A stretch of DNA of 14,221 nucleotides from an uncultured Traorella sp. (GCA_945919165.1 CAMEIZ010000028.1:1-14221); one strand, 5' to 3'; shown: positions 1-6,797, numbered from the stretch's first letter. The notes: generated from the letters alone by a model not told the origin. Translations and numbers: made by a program.

Positions 1-828
1 ATCACCTCAAATCCAGCTGCTCAGATTGCCAACTCACATACCATATTTAATCTGGCAACAACCCTGCTTTTATTGCCATTTGGCGGTCAATTAGCTGAGT
101 TATCAGAAAAGATTATGCCGATTACAGAATCTGAACTTTTTGCAGAGAAATCCGTCATACCTTTAAATTTTGTAGATATCAATAATATTGGAAGTGTTCC
201 TATTGCCATATCCAGTATGAAAAAAGAAGCAAAAATGATGCTGGAATTATCACAGAAAAATCTTTTTGAAGCTATTGATTCTTTATCGGTTCCAATGCCA
301 TTAGCTCAAACCAGAGTAAAACAAAGAGAAGACAGCATTAACTATATGAATCATGAAATGGCTGACTATATGTCAAAGGTTTCTCTTTTAAATATGAATC
401 AGCAGGAAAGTGATACCTGTAATTCAATTTATCAATGTTTCAGTGATATTGAACGCATTGGGGATCATGCAATGAATATTGTTGATCATTCTCTTACAGA
501 AAAAAATCGTATTAAAAAACCAGAGCTAGTAAAAAATGAACTTATGCAATTAAAAAATCTTATCAAAACAGATTATGACATCATTTTATCAGAAGAAATC
601 AGTGAAACAGATTTTAATAAAATCGAAGAAATTGAAGATCAGATGGATGTATGGACAGCGAAATATCGTCAAAATCAAATCAATCGTTTAAAAGAAGGAC
701 TTGTTGATGCTTCTGATTGTGTAATCTATTCACAGATCATGACAGATTTGGAAAGAGTATCTGATCATATGATGAATATTTCACAGCAATTACAAAAAAA
801 TCAATTAACCTTTACAAATGAATCATAA
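1..828 (+). CDS. Na+/phosphate symporter family protein, 3' part (NptA/PhoU-domain type)
   Basis: The frame is open from the first base, so this is the last 275 residues of a longer gene. The first 25 residues contain NSHTIFNL followed by a hydrophobic run, which matches the end of the membrane domain of the Na/Pi-cotransporter (PF02690-type) family. The rest is a helical, soluble PhoU-like domain with its two metal-binding signatures, DIERIGDHAMNI and DLERVSDHMMNI, about 100 residues apart. The family imports phosphate, or in some members exports it, using the sodium gradient; the PhoU-like tail is thought to regulate this in the cytoplasm. The gene ends at TAA 826-828 and is followed 34 bases later by an intrinsic terminator, so it is transcriptionally separate from what follows. 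Family membership is clear from the motifs. Transport direction and substrate are inferred. Confidence 0.9.
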   Translation: MTSNPAAQIANSHTIFNLATTLLLLPFGGQLAELSEKIMPITESELFAEKSVIPLNFVDINNIGSVPIAISSMKKEAKMMLELSQKNLFEAIDSLSVPMPLAQTRVKQREDSINYMNHEMADYMSKVSLLNMNQQESDTCNSIYQCFSDIERIGDHAMNIVDHSLTEKNRIKKPELVKNELMQLKNLIKTDYDIILSEEISETDFNKIEEIEDQMDVWTAKYRQNQINRLKEGLVDASDCVIYSQIMTDLERVSDHMMNISQQLQKNQLTFTNES

Positions 829-860
829 TAAATGAGTAAAAGAATAGTATTATAAGAAAA

Positions 861-891
861 AACAGATCAATATTTCGATCTGATTTTTTTT
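861..891 (+). terminator. Intrinsic terminator of the symporter gene
   Basis: CAGATC (863-868) pairs with GATCTG (877-882) around an 8-base loop, followed after one A by eight T. It lies 34 bases after the stop codon of the upstream gene. The A-rich 5' flank would let it act weakly on the opposite strand too. Confidence 0.75.
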
Positions 892-947
892 AAGGAATAC
901 GTGAAAGATGAAATGAATTTAAATCCTTATAAAGCTGTTCTCTTTAT

Positions 948-973
948 AAAAAAACATCCATTTGGATGTTTTA
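948..973 (-). terminator. Intrinsic terminator of the ribU-PNPOx-DJ-1 operon
   Basis: On the minus strand AAAACATCCA pairs with TGGATGTTTT around a very small loop (951-972), followed by a run of seven T read from 954 to 948. The 5' arm begins inside the TAA stop codon (973-971) of the DJ-1-like gene. With the hairpin at 861-891 it separates two convergent transcription units. Confidence 0.75.
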
Positions 974-1492
974 GTGAGCAGCATCGTAATAAATCGACTT
1001 TTTTATTTTATTAGCATGTTCTTTGCCGCAGAGTTTTTCTATACTGGCAGCAGCACTGATACCTGTGATGATATTACCATCTGTAACAGCATATGCATAA
1101 ACATATTCGCCGCCAAAGTCTTCATTCATTTCTTCAAAGCAAGTATAGCGTTTGCCTTTTAATAGTCCCTGATGTCCAAGAATCGTAGGGGATGCACAAA
1201 TAGCAGCCAATATTTTTTGATTGGCAAATTCATGAATCAATTCAATGATCCTTGGATTGCTTTCTAATTTCGCATAATGAGGACCACCGGGTAAGATCAA
1301 ACAATCAGCTTTTGAAAAATCATACTCATCGAGTTGACACACAGGGGAATAGGTCACTTGAAATCTTCCTGTTACTTGATGATTTGTTACACCAATCATG
1401 TCAATTTCGATTCCAGCTCTTCTTAATAGGGCAATCGGTCCCATTGCTTCGAGTTCTTCAAAACCTTCATCTAAAATAATTGCAGCACGCAT
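971..1492 (-). CDS. DJ-1/PfpI family protein
   Basis: This is a 173-residue protein of the DJ-1/PfpI/ThiJ superfamily, the usual length for a single-domain DJ-1. The N-terminus is MRAAIILDEGFEELEA, where Glu12 or Glu13 corresponds to the conserved acidic residue of the active site. LPGG is at 67-70, and the nucleophile-elbow cysteine is Cys99 in AAICASP. Family members act as glyoxalase/deglycase-like or redox-sensing stress proteins; which applies here cannot be told. I chose the ATG at 1492 rather than the in-frame ATG at 1513, because AAGAAGGTGA sits 7 bases before 1492 while the upstream ATG lies inside the end of the preceding gene and has no good site. It is the last gene of the FMN-riboswitch operon and starts 13 bases after the previous stop. 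A cytoplasmic location is expected, with no signal peptide. Confidence 0.88.
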   Translation of the reverse strand: MRAAIILDEGFEELEAMGPIALLRRAGIEIDMIGVTNHQVTGRFQVTYSPVCQLDEYDFSKADCLILPGGPHYAKLESNPRIIELIHEFANQKILAAICASPTILGHQGLLKGKRYTCFEEMNEDFGGEYVYAYAVTDGNIITGISAAASIEKLCGKEHANKIKKSIYYDAAH

Positions 1493-1505
1493 GATGTCAC
1501 CTTCT

Positions 1506-1961
1506 TTAGTCATAAGGTTTATATGTCACTTCTTGAGTATCAAAGTCAATAAATAATTGGAAGGCATTACGATTTTCATCCTCATCCCAGATCTCCACAA
1601 ATTTTGGTGTTACTTCGATTAATATTTCACTGTCAACATGGGAATAGGCATTATAGCTTTGCCATAAAAATTCTTTGTATTTCTTTTCAAAAACTCTTCC
1701 TGGCTCATCAACGACAAGACCTTTGACTAAAGCTTCACCTTCAACTTGAACACCGTTGAAGCACATGGCAACTCGAGGATTTTGATAAAGCTGTTGTGTT
1801 TTTCGGAAGTTTTTATCCGTTTTGAAATAGATTTTATCATTGTAGAAAACACAGCTGACATTTCTTACCATTGGGTAATTGTCCACACAGCTGGCTAGTG
1901 CCATGATTTTCCAATCGCCTAATTTCTTATCCATGATTTCTTTTGCTTGTACGAATTCCAT
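1506..1961 (-). CDS. Pyridoxamine 5'-phosphate oxidase-fold (FMN-binding split-barrel) protein
   Basis: This 151-residue protein resembles the short PNPOx-like split-barrel proteins (general stress protein 26 / FMN-binding group). Visible signs are an N-terminal helix, then MALASCVDNYPMVRNVSCVF, then YNDKIYFKTDKNF and NPRVAMCF, the typical succession of barrel strands in this fold. True PNPO enzymes are longer (over 200 residues), so a flavin-binding oxidoreductase or flavin-carrying stress protein is more likely than vitamin B6 synthesis. Position in an FMN-responsive operon supports flavin use. The start is firm: an AGGAGG site overlapping the upstream stop lies 8 bases before ATG 1961. The upstream transporter gene ends inside this site (TAG 1976-1974), so the two are probably translationally coupled. 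Confidence 0.8.
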   Translation of the reverse strand: MEFVQAKEIMDKKLGDWKIMALASCVDNYPMVRNVSCVFYNDKIYFKTDKNFRKTQQLYQNPRVAMCFNGVQVEGEALVKGLVVDEPGRVFEKKYKEFLWQSYNAYSHVDSEILIEVTPKFVEIWDEDENRNAFQLFIDFDTQEVTYKPYD

Positions 1962-1973
1962 TCTTTTTTCCTC

Positions 1974-2600
1974 CTATAAAATCATTAAAATACAAATGAT
2001 TGTAAGCGCGATAAATCCACCTAAAATCATCATACCATAACTTTTTTGTTTTGCGTCCTTTTTTTCAATGAAATTGCTGCGTCGTAGGATATTCACAATA
2101 GGTTTATACAGCATCAAAGTAATGGCAGCGTTTAATCCTGATTTCAAAAGATTGAAAGGGATGATTCCCGGAAGCAAAAGAGCTCTGACAGATTCTCTTG
2201 GTATACCAAAATAGAAAGGTGTTACGATCAAATTCCAAATGACCATCACAACTGTTGTTAAAACAACTCCATTAATCAATCCAACTAAAGCACCCATTTT
2301 GTTATGCATTATTTTATAAATATAAGCAGCTGTACAGGCAAATGAACAAGTTGCAATCATATTCATCACAACATCTAAAATGGTTCCACCGCGATACATC
2401 AATTCTAATACTGAACAGATGGCACTAATAAATAATGAGGACATTGGTGCATAAATAAAGCCCCCAATGACAATGATGATATCCTTTGGATCATAATTTA
2501 ACCATGATACTGCTGGTACCATCGGAAAATGAATGGCCACATTAATGATGATTGCCATTGCACATAATACACCTAAAGTGGTTATTTTCTTTGTACTCAT
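1974..2600 (-). CDS. ribU: Riboflavin ECF transporter S-component, RibU-like
   Basis: This is a 208-residue integral membrane protein with about six hydrophobic segments. The sequence carries features of RibU, the substrate-binding subunit of energy-coupling-factor transporters: FPMVP at 25-29, WLNYDPKD at 33-40 near the first extracellular loop, NLIVTPFYFG at 123-132 and PFNLLKSGLN at 148-157. RibU binds riboflavin at the outer face and works with a shared EcfA/A'/T module encoded elsewhere. An FMN riboswitch directly upstream strongly supports the riboflavin assignment. The start at 2600 is set by AGGAGGG at 2607-2613, 6 bases upstream. The last hydrophobic segment (189-208) follows a lysine-rich loop and ends the protein without a tail. 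It is the first gene of a three-gene operon. Confidence 0.9.
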   Translation of the reverse strand: MSTKKITTLGVLCAMAIIINVAIHFPMVPAVSWLNYDPKDIIIVIGGFIYAPMSSLFISAICSVLELMYRGGTILDVVMNMIATCSFACTAAYIYKIMHNKMGALVGLINGVVLTTVVMVIWNLIVTPFYFGIPRESVRALLLPGIIPFNLLKSGLNAAITLMLYKPIVNILRRSNFIEKKDAKQKSYGMMILGGFIALTIICILMIL

Positions 2601-2613
2601 TTTCGTCCCTCCT

Positions 2614-2661
2614 AAAACAAAGAAAGCGTGCCTAAAATATAGCTTCGAGGTACGCTTTGTT
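2614..2661 (-). promoter_or_regulatory. Hairpin between riboswitch and ribU, possible expression platform
   Basis: On the minus strand AACAAAGCGT (2661-2652) can pair with the ACGCTTT arm (2629-2623), and CCT/AGG extend the stem inward past one A-C mismatch. The 3' side continues as CTTTGTTTT directly before the ribU ribosome binding site. This could be the riboswitch-controlled terminator, although the T-run is interrupted. CTCC just upstream (within 2665-2670) could alternatively pair with GGAG of the ribosome binding site, so translational control is not excluded. Confidence 0.45.
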
Positions 2662-2681
2662 ATTTGGGAGATGATAACAAA

Positions 2682-2796
2682 AAGATCCTTCTTCCATCCA
2701 GACTTTAACTGTTGCTATCGGAGTTTCACCGATTCGGCCATTACGGTTCGCGGAGTATACCGCCAGTAGAGAATTTCACTCAACCCTGAAGTTCTA
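2682..2796 (-). ncRNA. FMN riboswitch (RFN element)
   Basis: Read on the minus strand, this region contains the characteristic RFN pieces in order: TTCAGGG, GAGTGAAATTCTC, CTGGCGGT, CCGCGA, ATCGGTGAAACTCCGAT, ACAGT and finally AGTCTGGATGGAAGAAGGA. The paired arms GAG/CTC and ATCGG/CCGAT around the GTGAAA loops are intact. The aptamer binds flavin mononucleotide and normally switches off the downstream gene when FMN is plentiful. It lies about 80 bases before the ribU start and just after the promoter at 2811-2839. Confidence 0.95.
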
Positions 2797-2810
2797 TTTT
2801 ATGCATCTTC

Positions 2811-2839
2811 ATTTTAACGCTGATTGATAGAAATGTAAA
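2811..2839 (-). promoter_or_regulatory. Sigma-A type promoter of the riboswitch-ribU operon
   Basis: On the minus strand TTTACA (2839-2834) and TAAAAT (2816-2811) are separated by exactly 17 bases. A transcript would start near 2804, a few bases before the riboswitch, giving a leader of roughly 200 bases. It is divergent from the promoter of the LCP gene. Confidence 0.75.
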
Positions 2840-2856
2840 GGGGGACTTAGATTCGA

Positions 2857-2885
2857 TTTATTTTTTAATTAAAATGTGTTATAGT
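2857..2885 (+). promoter_or_regulatory. Promoter of the polysaccharide locus, extended -10
   Basis: TATAGT at 2880-2885 is preceded by TG one base before it (TGtTATAGT), an extended -10. The -35 region 17 bases upstream is a weak TTTATT (2857-2862). It lies 50 bases before the LCP start codon. The region between this and the start holds only a short GGAA/TTCC palindrome. Confidence 0.6.
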
Positions 2886-2935
2886 AATAAGGGAATTTTT
2901 TCCTCAGTTATAAAATTCAAGAAGGAGGTTTTTGA

Positions 2936-3916
2936 ATGAATATGTCAATCAAAAAAAAGAAAAAACTGGTGATCATTTTAAGTGTCATACTAGTGGTAAT
3001 ATTAGCGCTTGTTGCTGGCTTTAATCTATATGCGGATTCTCTTTTAAATCGTATGAAACAGACAGAACCATTTCAAGAAGGTGAAGTTTCACAGGCTGAA
3101 GTTAATCAAAATGTTGATAATATCTTACTTCTTGGTATCGATGCCGATGAAGGAAGCGGAGCAAGAACAGATGTGATGAAACTGATATCTCTTAATTATG
3201 ATACCGGTAAAATCATTATTACTTCGCTTCAAAGAGATAATATTGTATGGCAGCCTGAAAACAATCGTTATGAAAAACTCAATCATGCCTATTGGCGAAA
3301 TGGTGTGAAAGGGACTATTTCTGCAGTAAATTACAATTTTGATCTGAATGTTACCAAATATGTTCTTTTCAGTTTTGATTCAGTTAAAGAAATTGTTGAT
3401 ATTTTAGGTGGTGTTGACATACAGTTAAGCGGTGTTGAAGCAGGTGTACTGGGTCTTGGCGGTGCCGGCACATACCATTTGAATGGAGAACAAACATTAT
3501 CTTTTTCAAGAATTCGAAGTGTTGACAGTGATTATCAACGCATGGCTCGTCAAACTCGCGTAATCAATGCTGTGGTGCAAAAGTTTGCTGATAACTCACC
3601 TTTATCAATGCTGGCTACGATCAATGAAGTATTGCCTTATCTTGAAACAAATATTTCTAACAACAACATTAAATCATATATAACAAGTATGTTCAGTTTA
3701 GATTTACGTAATATTCAGCAATATCAGTTCCCACAAAATGGTTATGATTCAATTCTAACTTCTCTGACGCTTTATGGATATGGACCTCAATACGTTTTAA
3801 AGGATTTCAGCGGTGAAGTTGAACTTCTTCATCAACAGATTTATGGTGATAACTATACAGCAAGCGAAAGAGTTCTTGAAGTAGAAAACGGTATTTTAAA
3901 ACTGGCAGGTTATTAA
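2936..3916 (+). CDS. LytR-CpsA-Psr (LCP) family cell-wall glycopolymer ligase
   Basis: This 326-residue protein has a short lysine-rich cytoplasmic start, a single membrane anchor at about 11-31, and an extracellular LCP domain from about 60. LCP landmarks are NILLLGIDAD (62-71), GARTDV with Arg77 and Asp79, SLQRD with Arg100 and Asp101, GGVDI (158-162), LNGEQTLSFSRIR (182-194) and the DYQRMARQTR segment (199-208). These positions hold the arginine and aspartate residues that bind the pyrophosphate of the polyprenyl-linked substrate and Mg. LCP enzymes transfer teichoic acid or capsule-type polymers from undecaprenyl carriers to peptidoglycan. Position as the first gene of a polysaccharide locus suggests it acts on the product of this cluster. 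The start at 2936 has GGAGG 7 bases upstream. The stop lies only 3 bases before the next gene, so coupling is likely. Confidence 0.92.
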   Translation: MNMSIKKKKKLVIILSVILVVILALVAGFNLYADSLLNRMKQTEPFQEGEVSQAEVNQNVDNILLLGIDADEGSGARTDVMKLISLNYDTGKIIITSLQRDNIVWQPENNRYEKLNHAYWRNGVKGTISAVNYNFDLNVTKYVLFSFDSVKEIVDILGGVDIQLSGVEAGVLGLGGAGTYHLNGEQTLSFSRIRSVDSDYQRMARQTRVINAVVQKFADNSPLSMLATINEVLPYLETNISNNNIKSYITSMFSLDLRNIQQYQFPQNGYDSILTSLTLYGYGPQYVLKDFSGEVELLHQQIYGDNYTASERVLEVENGILKLAGY

Positions 3917-3919
3917 GAT

Positions 3920-4387
3920 ATGAAAAGAGTTATGTTTATTTCAAGTATGGGAGGTCATCTAAATGAACTTTTACAGCTGAAACCACTCTTTTCAAAATAT
4001 AAAACTTGTTTTGTGACAGAAAAAACACCATCAACGTTATTTCTGAAAAAAGATTATGAAAATGTCAGCTATCTGGTTTATGCGACCAAGCATGAAATGT
4101 GGAAATATCTTTTTGTTTTTCCGTACAACTGTTTAAAAAGCCTTTATTTGTTTTTAAAATTAAAACCGGATGTTGTGATATCAACAGGATCTCATACAGC
4201 TGTACCCATGTGTTATATTGCGCATTTTTTCAAAAAGAAGGTTATCTATATTGAAACCTTTGCCAATATCTACACGAAAAGTCTTGCGGGGAAATTGGTT
4301 TATCCCATAGCTGATCAATTTGTTGTTCAATGGGAAAGCATGAAAGAGCTTTATCCGAATGCAGTTTATGGAGGTTGGATTTTCTAA
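3920..4387 (+). CDS. PssD/Cps14F-like (Alg14-type) glycosyltransferase membrane subunit
   Basis: This 155-residue protein belongs to the Alg14/PssD group, the membrane-anchoring and acceptor-binding half of a split GT28-like glycosyltransferase. SSMGGHLNEL at 8-17 is the characteristic N-terminal loop. STGSH at 88-92 and IETFA at 111-115 are also typical. A hydrophobic stretch around 64-82 may dip into the membrane. Its partner follows directly with a TAATG stop/start overlap (4385-4389), which keeps the two subunits in balance. In Streptococcus such pairs add the second sugar to a lipid-linked first sugar; the sugar used here is unknown. There is no clear Shine-Dalgarno site in the 3-base gap after the LCP gene, so translation is probably coupled to it. 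Confidence 0.88.
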   Translation: MKRVMFISSMGGHLNELLQLKPLFSKYKTCFVTEKTPSTLFLKKDYENVSYLVYATKHEMWKYLFVFPYNCLKSLYLFLKLKPDVVISTGSHTAVPMCYIAHFFKKKVIYIETFANIYTKSLAGKLVYPIADQFVVQWESMKELYPNAVYGGWIF

Positions 4388-4863
4388 TGATTTTTGTAAC
4401 GTTAGGTACTCAAGATAAAACATTTGAACGTCTGTTGATCAAAATTGATGAACTGATCGAAAAAAAAGTCATTGATGAAGAAGTTATCGTTCAAGCAGGG
4501 AAGACTGTTTATACCAGCAAACATATGGAAATCTTTGATTTTAAGGAAATGGATGAGATCAATAAGTATGTTGAATCATGCAGCTATATGATCACTCATG
4601 CCGGTGTAGGAACGATTATGAATGGCTTGTCACATCATAAAAAAATAATTGCGGTTGCCAGACGTGCACAGTTTAAAGAACATGAAAATGATCATCAGGT
4701 TGAAATTACCAAAAAGTTTTCTGATTTAGGATTGATTTTAGGCTGTTTGGATGTGGATGAACTTGAGAATGCTGTTAATAAAGTAAATGACTTTCAACCA
4801 AATGAATATCATTCAAATCAATTAAGTTTTTGTCGTTTAATTGAAGAAATGATTGAAAAATAA
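4387..4863 (+). CDS. PssE/Cps14G-like (Alg13-type) glycosyltransferase catalytic subunit
   Basis: This 158-residue protein corresponds to the C-terminal, nucleotide-sugar-binding half of GT28 enzymes. It starts MIFVTLGTQ (VTLGTQ at 4-9), has the donor-site signature THAGVGTI at 70-77, and then ARRAQFKEHENDHQ at 91-104, which matches the usual PR...EHQ segment of the family. The frame stays open upstream to an ATG at 4330, but that extension overlaps PssD and the family begins at MIFVT, so I place the start at 4387, with GGAGG at 4370-4374 and a one-base overlap with the previous stop. It should bind PssD at the inner membrane face to form the active enzyme. The stop codon overlaps the first bases of a hairpin (4862-4884). 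Confidence 0.88.
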   Translation: MIFVTLGTQDKTFERLLIKIDELIEKKVIDEEVIVQAGKTVYTSKHMEIFDFKEMDEINKYVESCSYMITHAGVGTIMNGLSHHKKIIAVARRAQFKEHENDHQVEITKKFSDLGLILGCLDVDELENAVNKVNDFQPNEYHSNQLSFCRLIEEMIEK

Positions 4864-4886
4864 GCAGATCTGCAGTATCTGCTTTT
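4862..4886 (+). terminator. Hairpin at the end of pssE, putative terminator or attenuator
   Basis: AAGCAGAT (4862-4869) and ATCTGCTT (4877-4884) form a perfect 8-base-pair stem with a 7-base loop, beginning inside the pssE stop codon. Only about four T follow before A-rich sequence, so termination may be partial. It would separate LCP-PssD-PssE from the glycosyltransferases that follow. Confidence 0.55.
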
Positions 4887-4890
4887 AAAT

Positions 4891-4923
4891 TTGAAAGATA
4901 AAAATGAAAAACTATGTTAAAAT
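4891..4923 (+). promoter_or_regulatory. Candidate internal promoter with extended -10
   Basis: TGtTAAAAT (4915-4923) is an extended -10. The best -35-like sequence, TTGAAA at 4891-4896, is 21 bases away, longer than the usual 17, so the promoter would depend mostly on the extended -10. It sits between the hairpin at the end of pssE and the next start at 4939; a transcript would begin very close to the ribosome binding site. Confidence 0.4.
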
Positions 4924-4938
4924 AAGAATGAGGTTACT

Positions 4939-5841
4939 ATGAAATATAAAATTTGTTTTTTGATTCTTCATTATCAGGTGATTGATGAAACACTTCGTTG
5001 TATCAACTCTATTCAATCGAAAATTGATACAGATAATTATCATATTATTGTTGTTGATAATGCCTCACCAAATCATAGTGGAGAAATACTTGAAAAAAAA
5101 TATCGGAATTGTAATAAGATCACAGTCATCCTTAATGAGAGAAATGAAGGTTTTTCGAAAGGAAACAATATTGGTTTTGAATATGCGAAAAAATTAGGCT
5201 GTGATTTTATTTGCATGATGAATAATGATACTGAAATTATCCAGGATAATTTTTATTCAATTATTGAAAAAGAATTTGAACATAGTCAGTTTGCTGTTTT
5301 GGGACCAGAAATCTATTTAGCTGATGGATCTGTATGCAGTTATCCTAAAACCATTCTAAAACTAGATGAATTAAATCAGGATAGAAAAAGAATTTACAAA
5401 CAATTACTCAAAAATCGTTTTTTTATTGAATCAATTCATTTGTTTCTTTATAAATATATTGGAAAACTAATTCACTGGAATAAAATACGTCATTATTTCA
5501 GAGAAGAAATAAAACGTGATGCATATATGGAAAATGTTCGTTTGCATGGATGTTGTTTGATTTTTTCAAATATCTATATACAAGCATTTGATGGTTTAGA
5601 AGTTCGTACTGATTTTTATGGTGAAGAAGATATTTTGTTCGTACGACTCATACGTCATCATATGAAAAGTGTTTATGATCCAGAATTAAAAATTCTTCAT
5701 TTAGAGCAAGCAGCTACTTCTTCTATTAATGGGAAGGATTATAAAAAGCGACGTTTTGTCTACATGAAACATTTGGAAACGTTAGATATGCTGGAAAAAA
5801 TGTATCATGAAGATCTTGAAAGTCTAAAAGATTATATTTAA
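4939..5841 (+). CDS. GT2-family glycosyltransferase (rhamnosyl/galactofuranosyl-type fold group)
   Basis: This is a 300-residue GT-A fold enzyme of family 2. DNAS at 40-43 sits at the nucleotide-binding loop, GFSKGNN at 71-77 is the usual follow-on motif, and NNDTE at 95-99 is the DxD-type metal and donor-sugar site. Later motifs include LHGCCLIFS and DFYGEEDILFVRL, where the acidic EED is the probable catalytic base region. This motif set belongs to the GT2 branch containing many rhamnosyl- and galactofuranosyltransferases, but the donor cannot be assigned from sequence alone. There are no membrane segments, so it should act at the cytoplasmic membrane face. The start is set by GAGG at 4930-4933, 5 bases before ATG. 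The stop overlaps the ribosome binding site of the next gene. Confidence 0.87.
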   Translation: MKYKICFLILHYQVIDETLRCINSIQSKIDTDNYHIIVVDNASPNHSGEILEKKYRNCNKITVILNERNEGFSKGNNIGFEYAKKLGCDFICMMNNDTEIIQDNFYSIIEKEFEHSQFAVLGPEIYLADGSVCSYPKTILKLDELNQDRKRIYKQLLKNRFFIESIHLFLYKYIGKLIHWNKIRHYFREEIKRDAYMENVRLHGCCLIFSNIYIQAFDGLEVRTDFYGEEDILFVRLIRHHMKSVYDPELKILHLEQAATSSINGKDYKKRRFVYMKHLETLDMLEKMYHEDLESLKDYI

Positions 5842-5845
5842 GGAG
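5840..5845 (+). promoter_or_regulatory. Ribosome binding site that places the next start at an ACG codon
   Basis: AAGGAG is followed by 6 bases and then ACG at 5852-5854, the ideal distance for initiation. An ATG at 5847 lies only one base after the site and opens a three-codon frame (ATG CTA CGG TAA) that ends at 5858, overlapping the ACG. Confidence 0.7.
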
Positions 5846-5851
5846 AATGCT

Positions 5852-6796
5852 ACGGTAAAAATTAGTGTCATTGTACCTGTTTATAATTGCGAACAAGTTA
5901 TATTTGACAATATGACAAATCTATTAAATCAGTCTTATAAAGATTATGAAGTCATTTTTATTAATGATGGTTCAACTGATCATACAAAAGATGTTTTAGA
6001 TAATGTACATCAAGATAATGTAACAATTATTCATCAGCAAAATCTTGGTCAAGCACAAGCTCGAAATCGTGGCCTTCAATTAGCAAAAGGAGAATTTATT
6101 TGTTTCGTCGACATTGATGATCGCATAAGTGTTCATTATTTAGAGGAACTGTATTCATTGCAATTGAAAGAAAATGCAGATATAGTATGGTGCAATGCTA
6201 ATGTCTATAGAGATTCAAATATAATTGGTTTTCTAGATAATAAAAACACTTTTATTGTTGATGAAAAGAAAAATTATTTCTTACATAACACCAGTCCATG
6301 GCGAAAACTAATACGAAAATCGATTCTTTTGGATCATCAGCTTTTTTTTCCAAAATTACGATATTATGAAGATTTAGCAGTGATGCCGGTTGTTGGATTA
6401 TATACAAAAAAGATTTCTTATCTTGACAAAGCTTTATATGACTATATTCTTCATGAAGGATCGACCATGAATCAAGTTAGTTATAATAAAAAATTGGAAG
6501 ATATTTTCGCAAGTATAGAAATGTTGAAAGTATCATCAGAAAAAACAGGAATTATGATAAAAAAAGAACTTGAGTTTTTATATATTGATCATCTTTTGCA
6601 TGCTGCTTCACTTCGTTTTTTTCAATTTCGAAAATATGATCAACTTGAAAAAATCTGTTTAATTATGAAAGAAGAATTTCCTGACTGGGATAAAAATGAG
6701 TATTATAGAAAGAAAAGTATTAAGTATAAAATTGTTTGTAAGCTGTTTTATGGAAAAAAGTATTCTTTGCTAAGTATTTTGTTAGGTAGGAAATAA
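5852..6796 (+). CDS. GT2-family glycosyltransferase with apparent ACG start
   Basis: Read from 5852 this is a 314-residue GT2 enzyme. The N-terminal strand VKISVIVPVYN is present, followed by NDGSTD at 38-43, GQAQARN at 66-72, the DxD-type VDIDD at 86-90, WRKL after the acceptor loop and YYEDLAVMP, the usual catalytic Glu-Asp region. It aligns residue for residue at the N-terminus with the paralogue at 7973, NDGSTD being at 38-43 in both, which puts the start exactly at the ACG codon. No ATG, GTG or TTG occurs in frame from 5852 to the ATG at 5912, and a start at 5912 would remove the first strand and the PVYN nucleotide-binding loop. So the gene either starts at ACG with low efficiency, has lost its start by a T-to-C change, or contains a sequence error. 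The rest of the frame is intact. It probably adds a sugar in repeat-unit synthesis. Confidence 0.75.
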   Translation, partial: TVKISVIVPVYNCEQVIFDNMTNLLNQSYKDYEVIFINDGSTDHTKDVLDNVHQDNVTIIHQQNLGQAQARNRGLQLAKGEFICFVDIDDRISVHYLEELYSLQLKENADIVWCNANVYRDSNIIGFLDNKNTFIVDEKKNYFLHNTSPWRKLIRKSILLDHQLFFPKLRYYEDLAVMPVVGLYTKKISYLDKALYDYILHEGSTMNQVSYNKKLEDIFASIEMLKVSSEKTGIMIKKELEFLYIDHLLHAASLRFFQFRKYDQLEKICLIMKEEFPDWDKNEYYRKKSIKYKIVCKLFYGKKYSLLSILLGRK

Positions 6797-6797
6797 C

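Noticed and set aside
962..1479. Plus-strand open frames opposite the DJ-1-like gene
   Set aside because: They are antisense to a gene with clear family motifs and their translations show no domain; one runs through the terminator hairpin.
2533..2769. Plus-strand open frame across the ribU start and riboswitch
   Set aside because: The region is explained by the RFN element and the ribU leader on the minus strand; the translation has no recognisable feature.
4330..4386. N-terminal extension of the PssE-like protein from an ATG at 4330
   Set aside because: It overlaps PssD in another frame, and the family starts at the MIFVTLGTQ position, which has a ribosome site and a TAATG junction.
6342..6349. 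T8 run inside the ACG-start GT2 gene, with similar A8 runs at 2951-2958 and 5093-5100, as possible phase-variation tracts
   Set aside because: Runs of eight are common by chance in DNA this AT-rich, all three frames are intact, and there is no sign of longer or repeated tracts.
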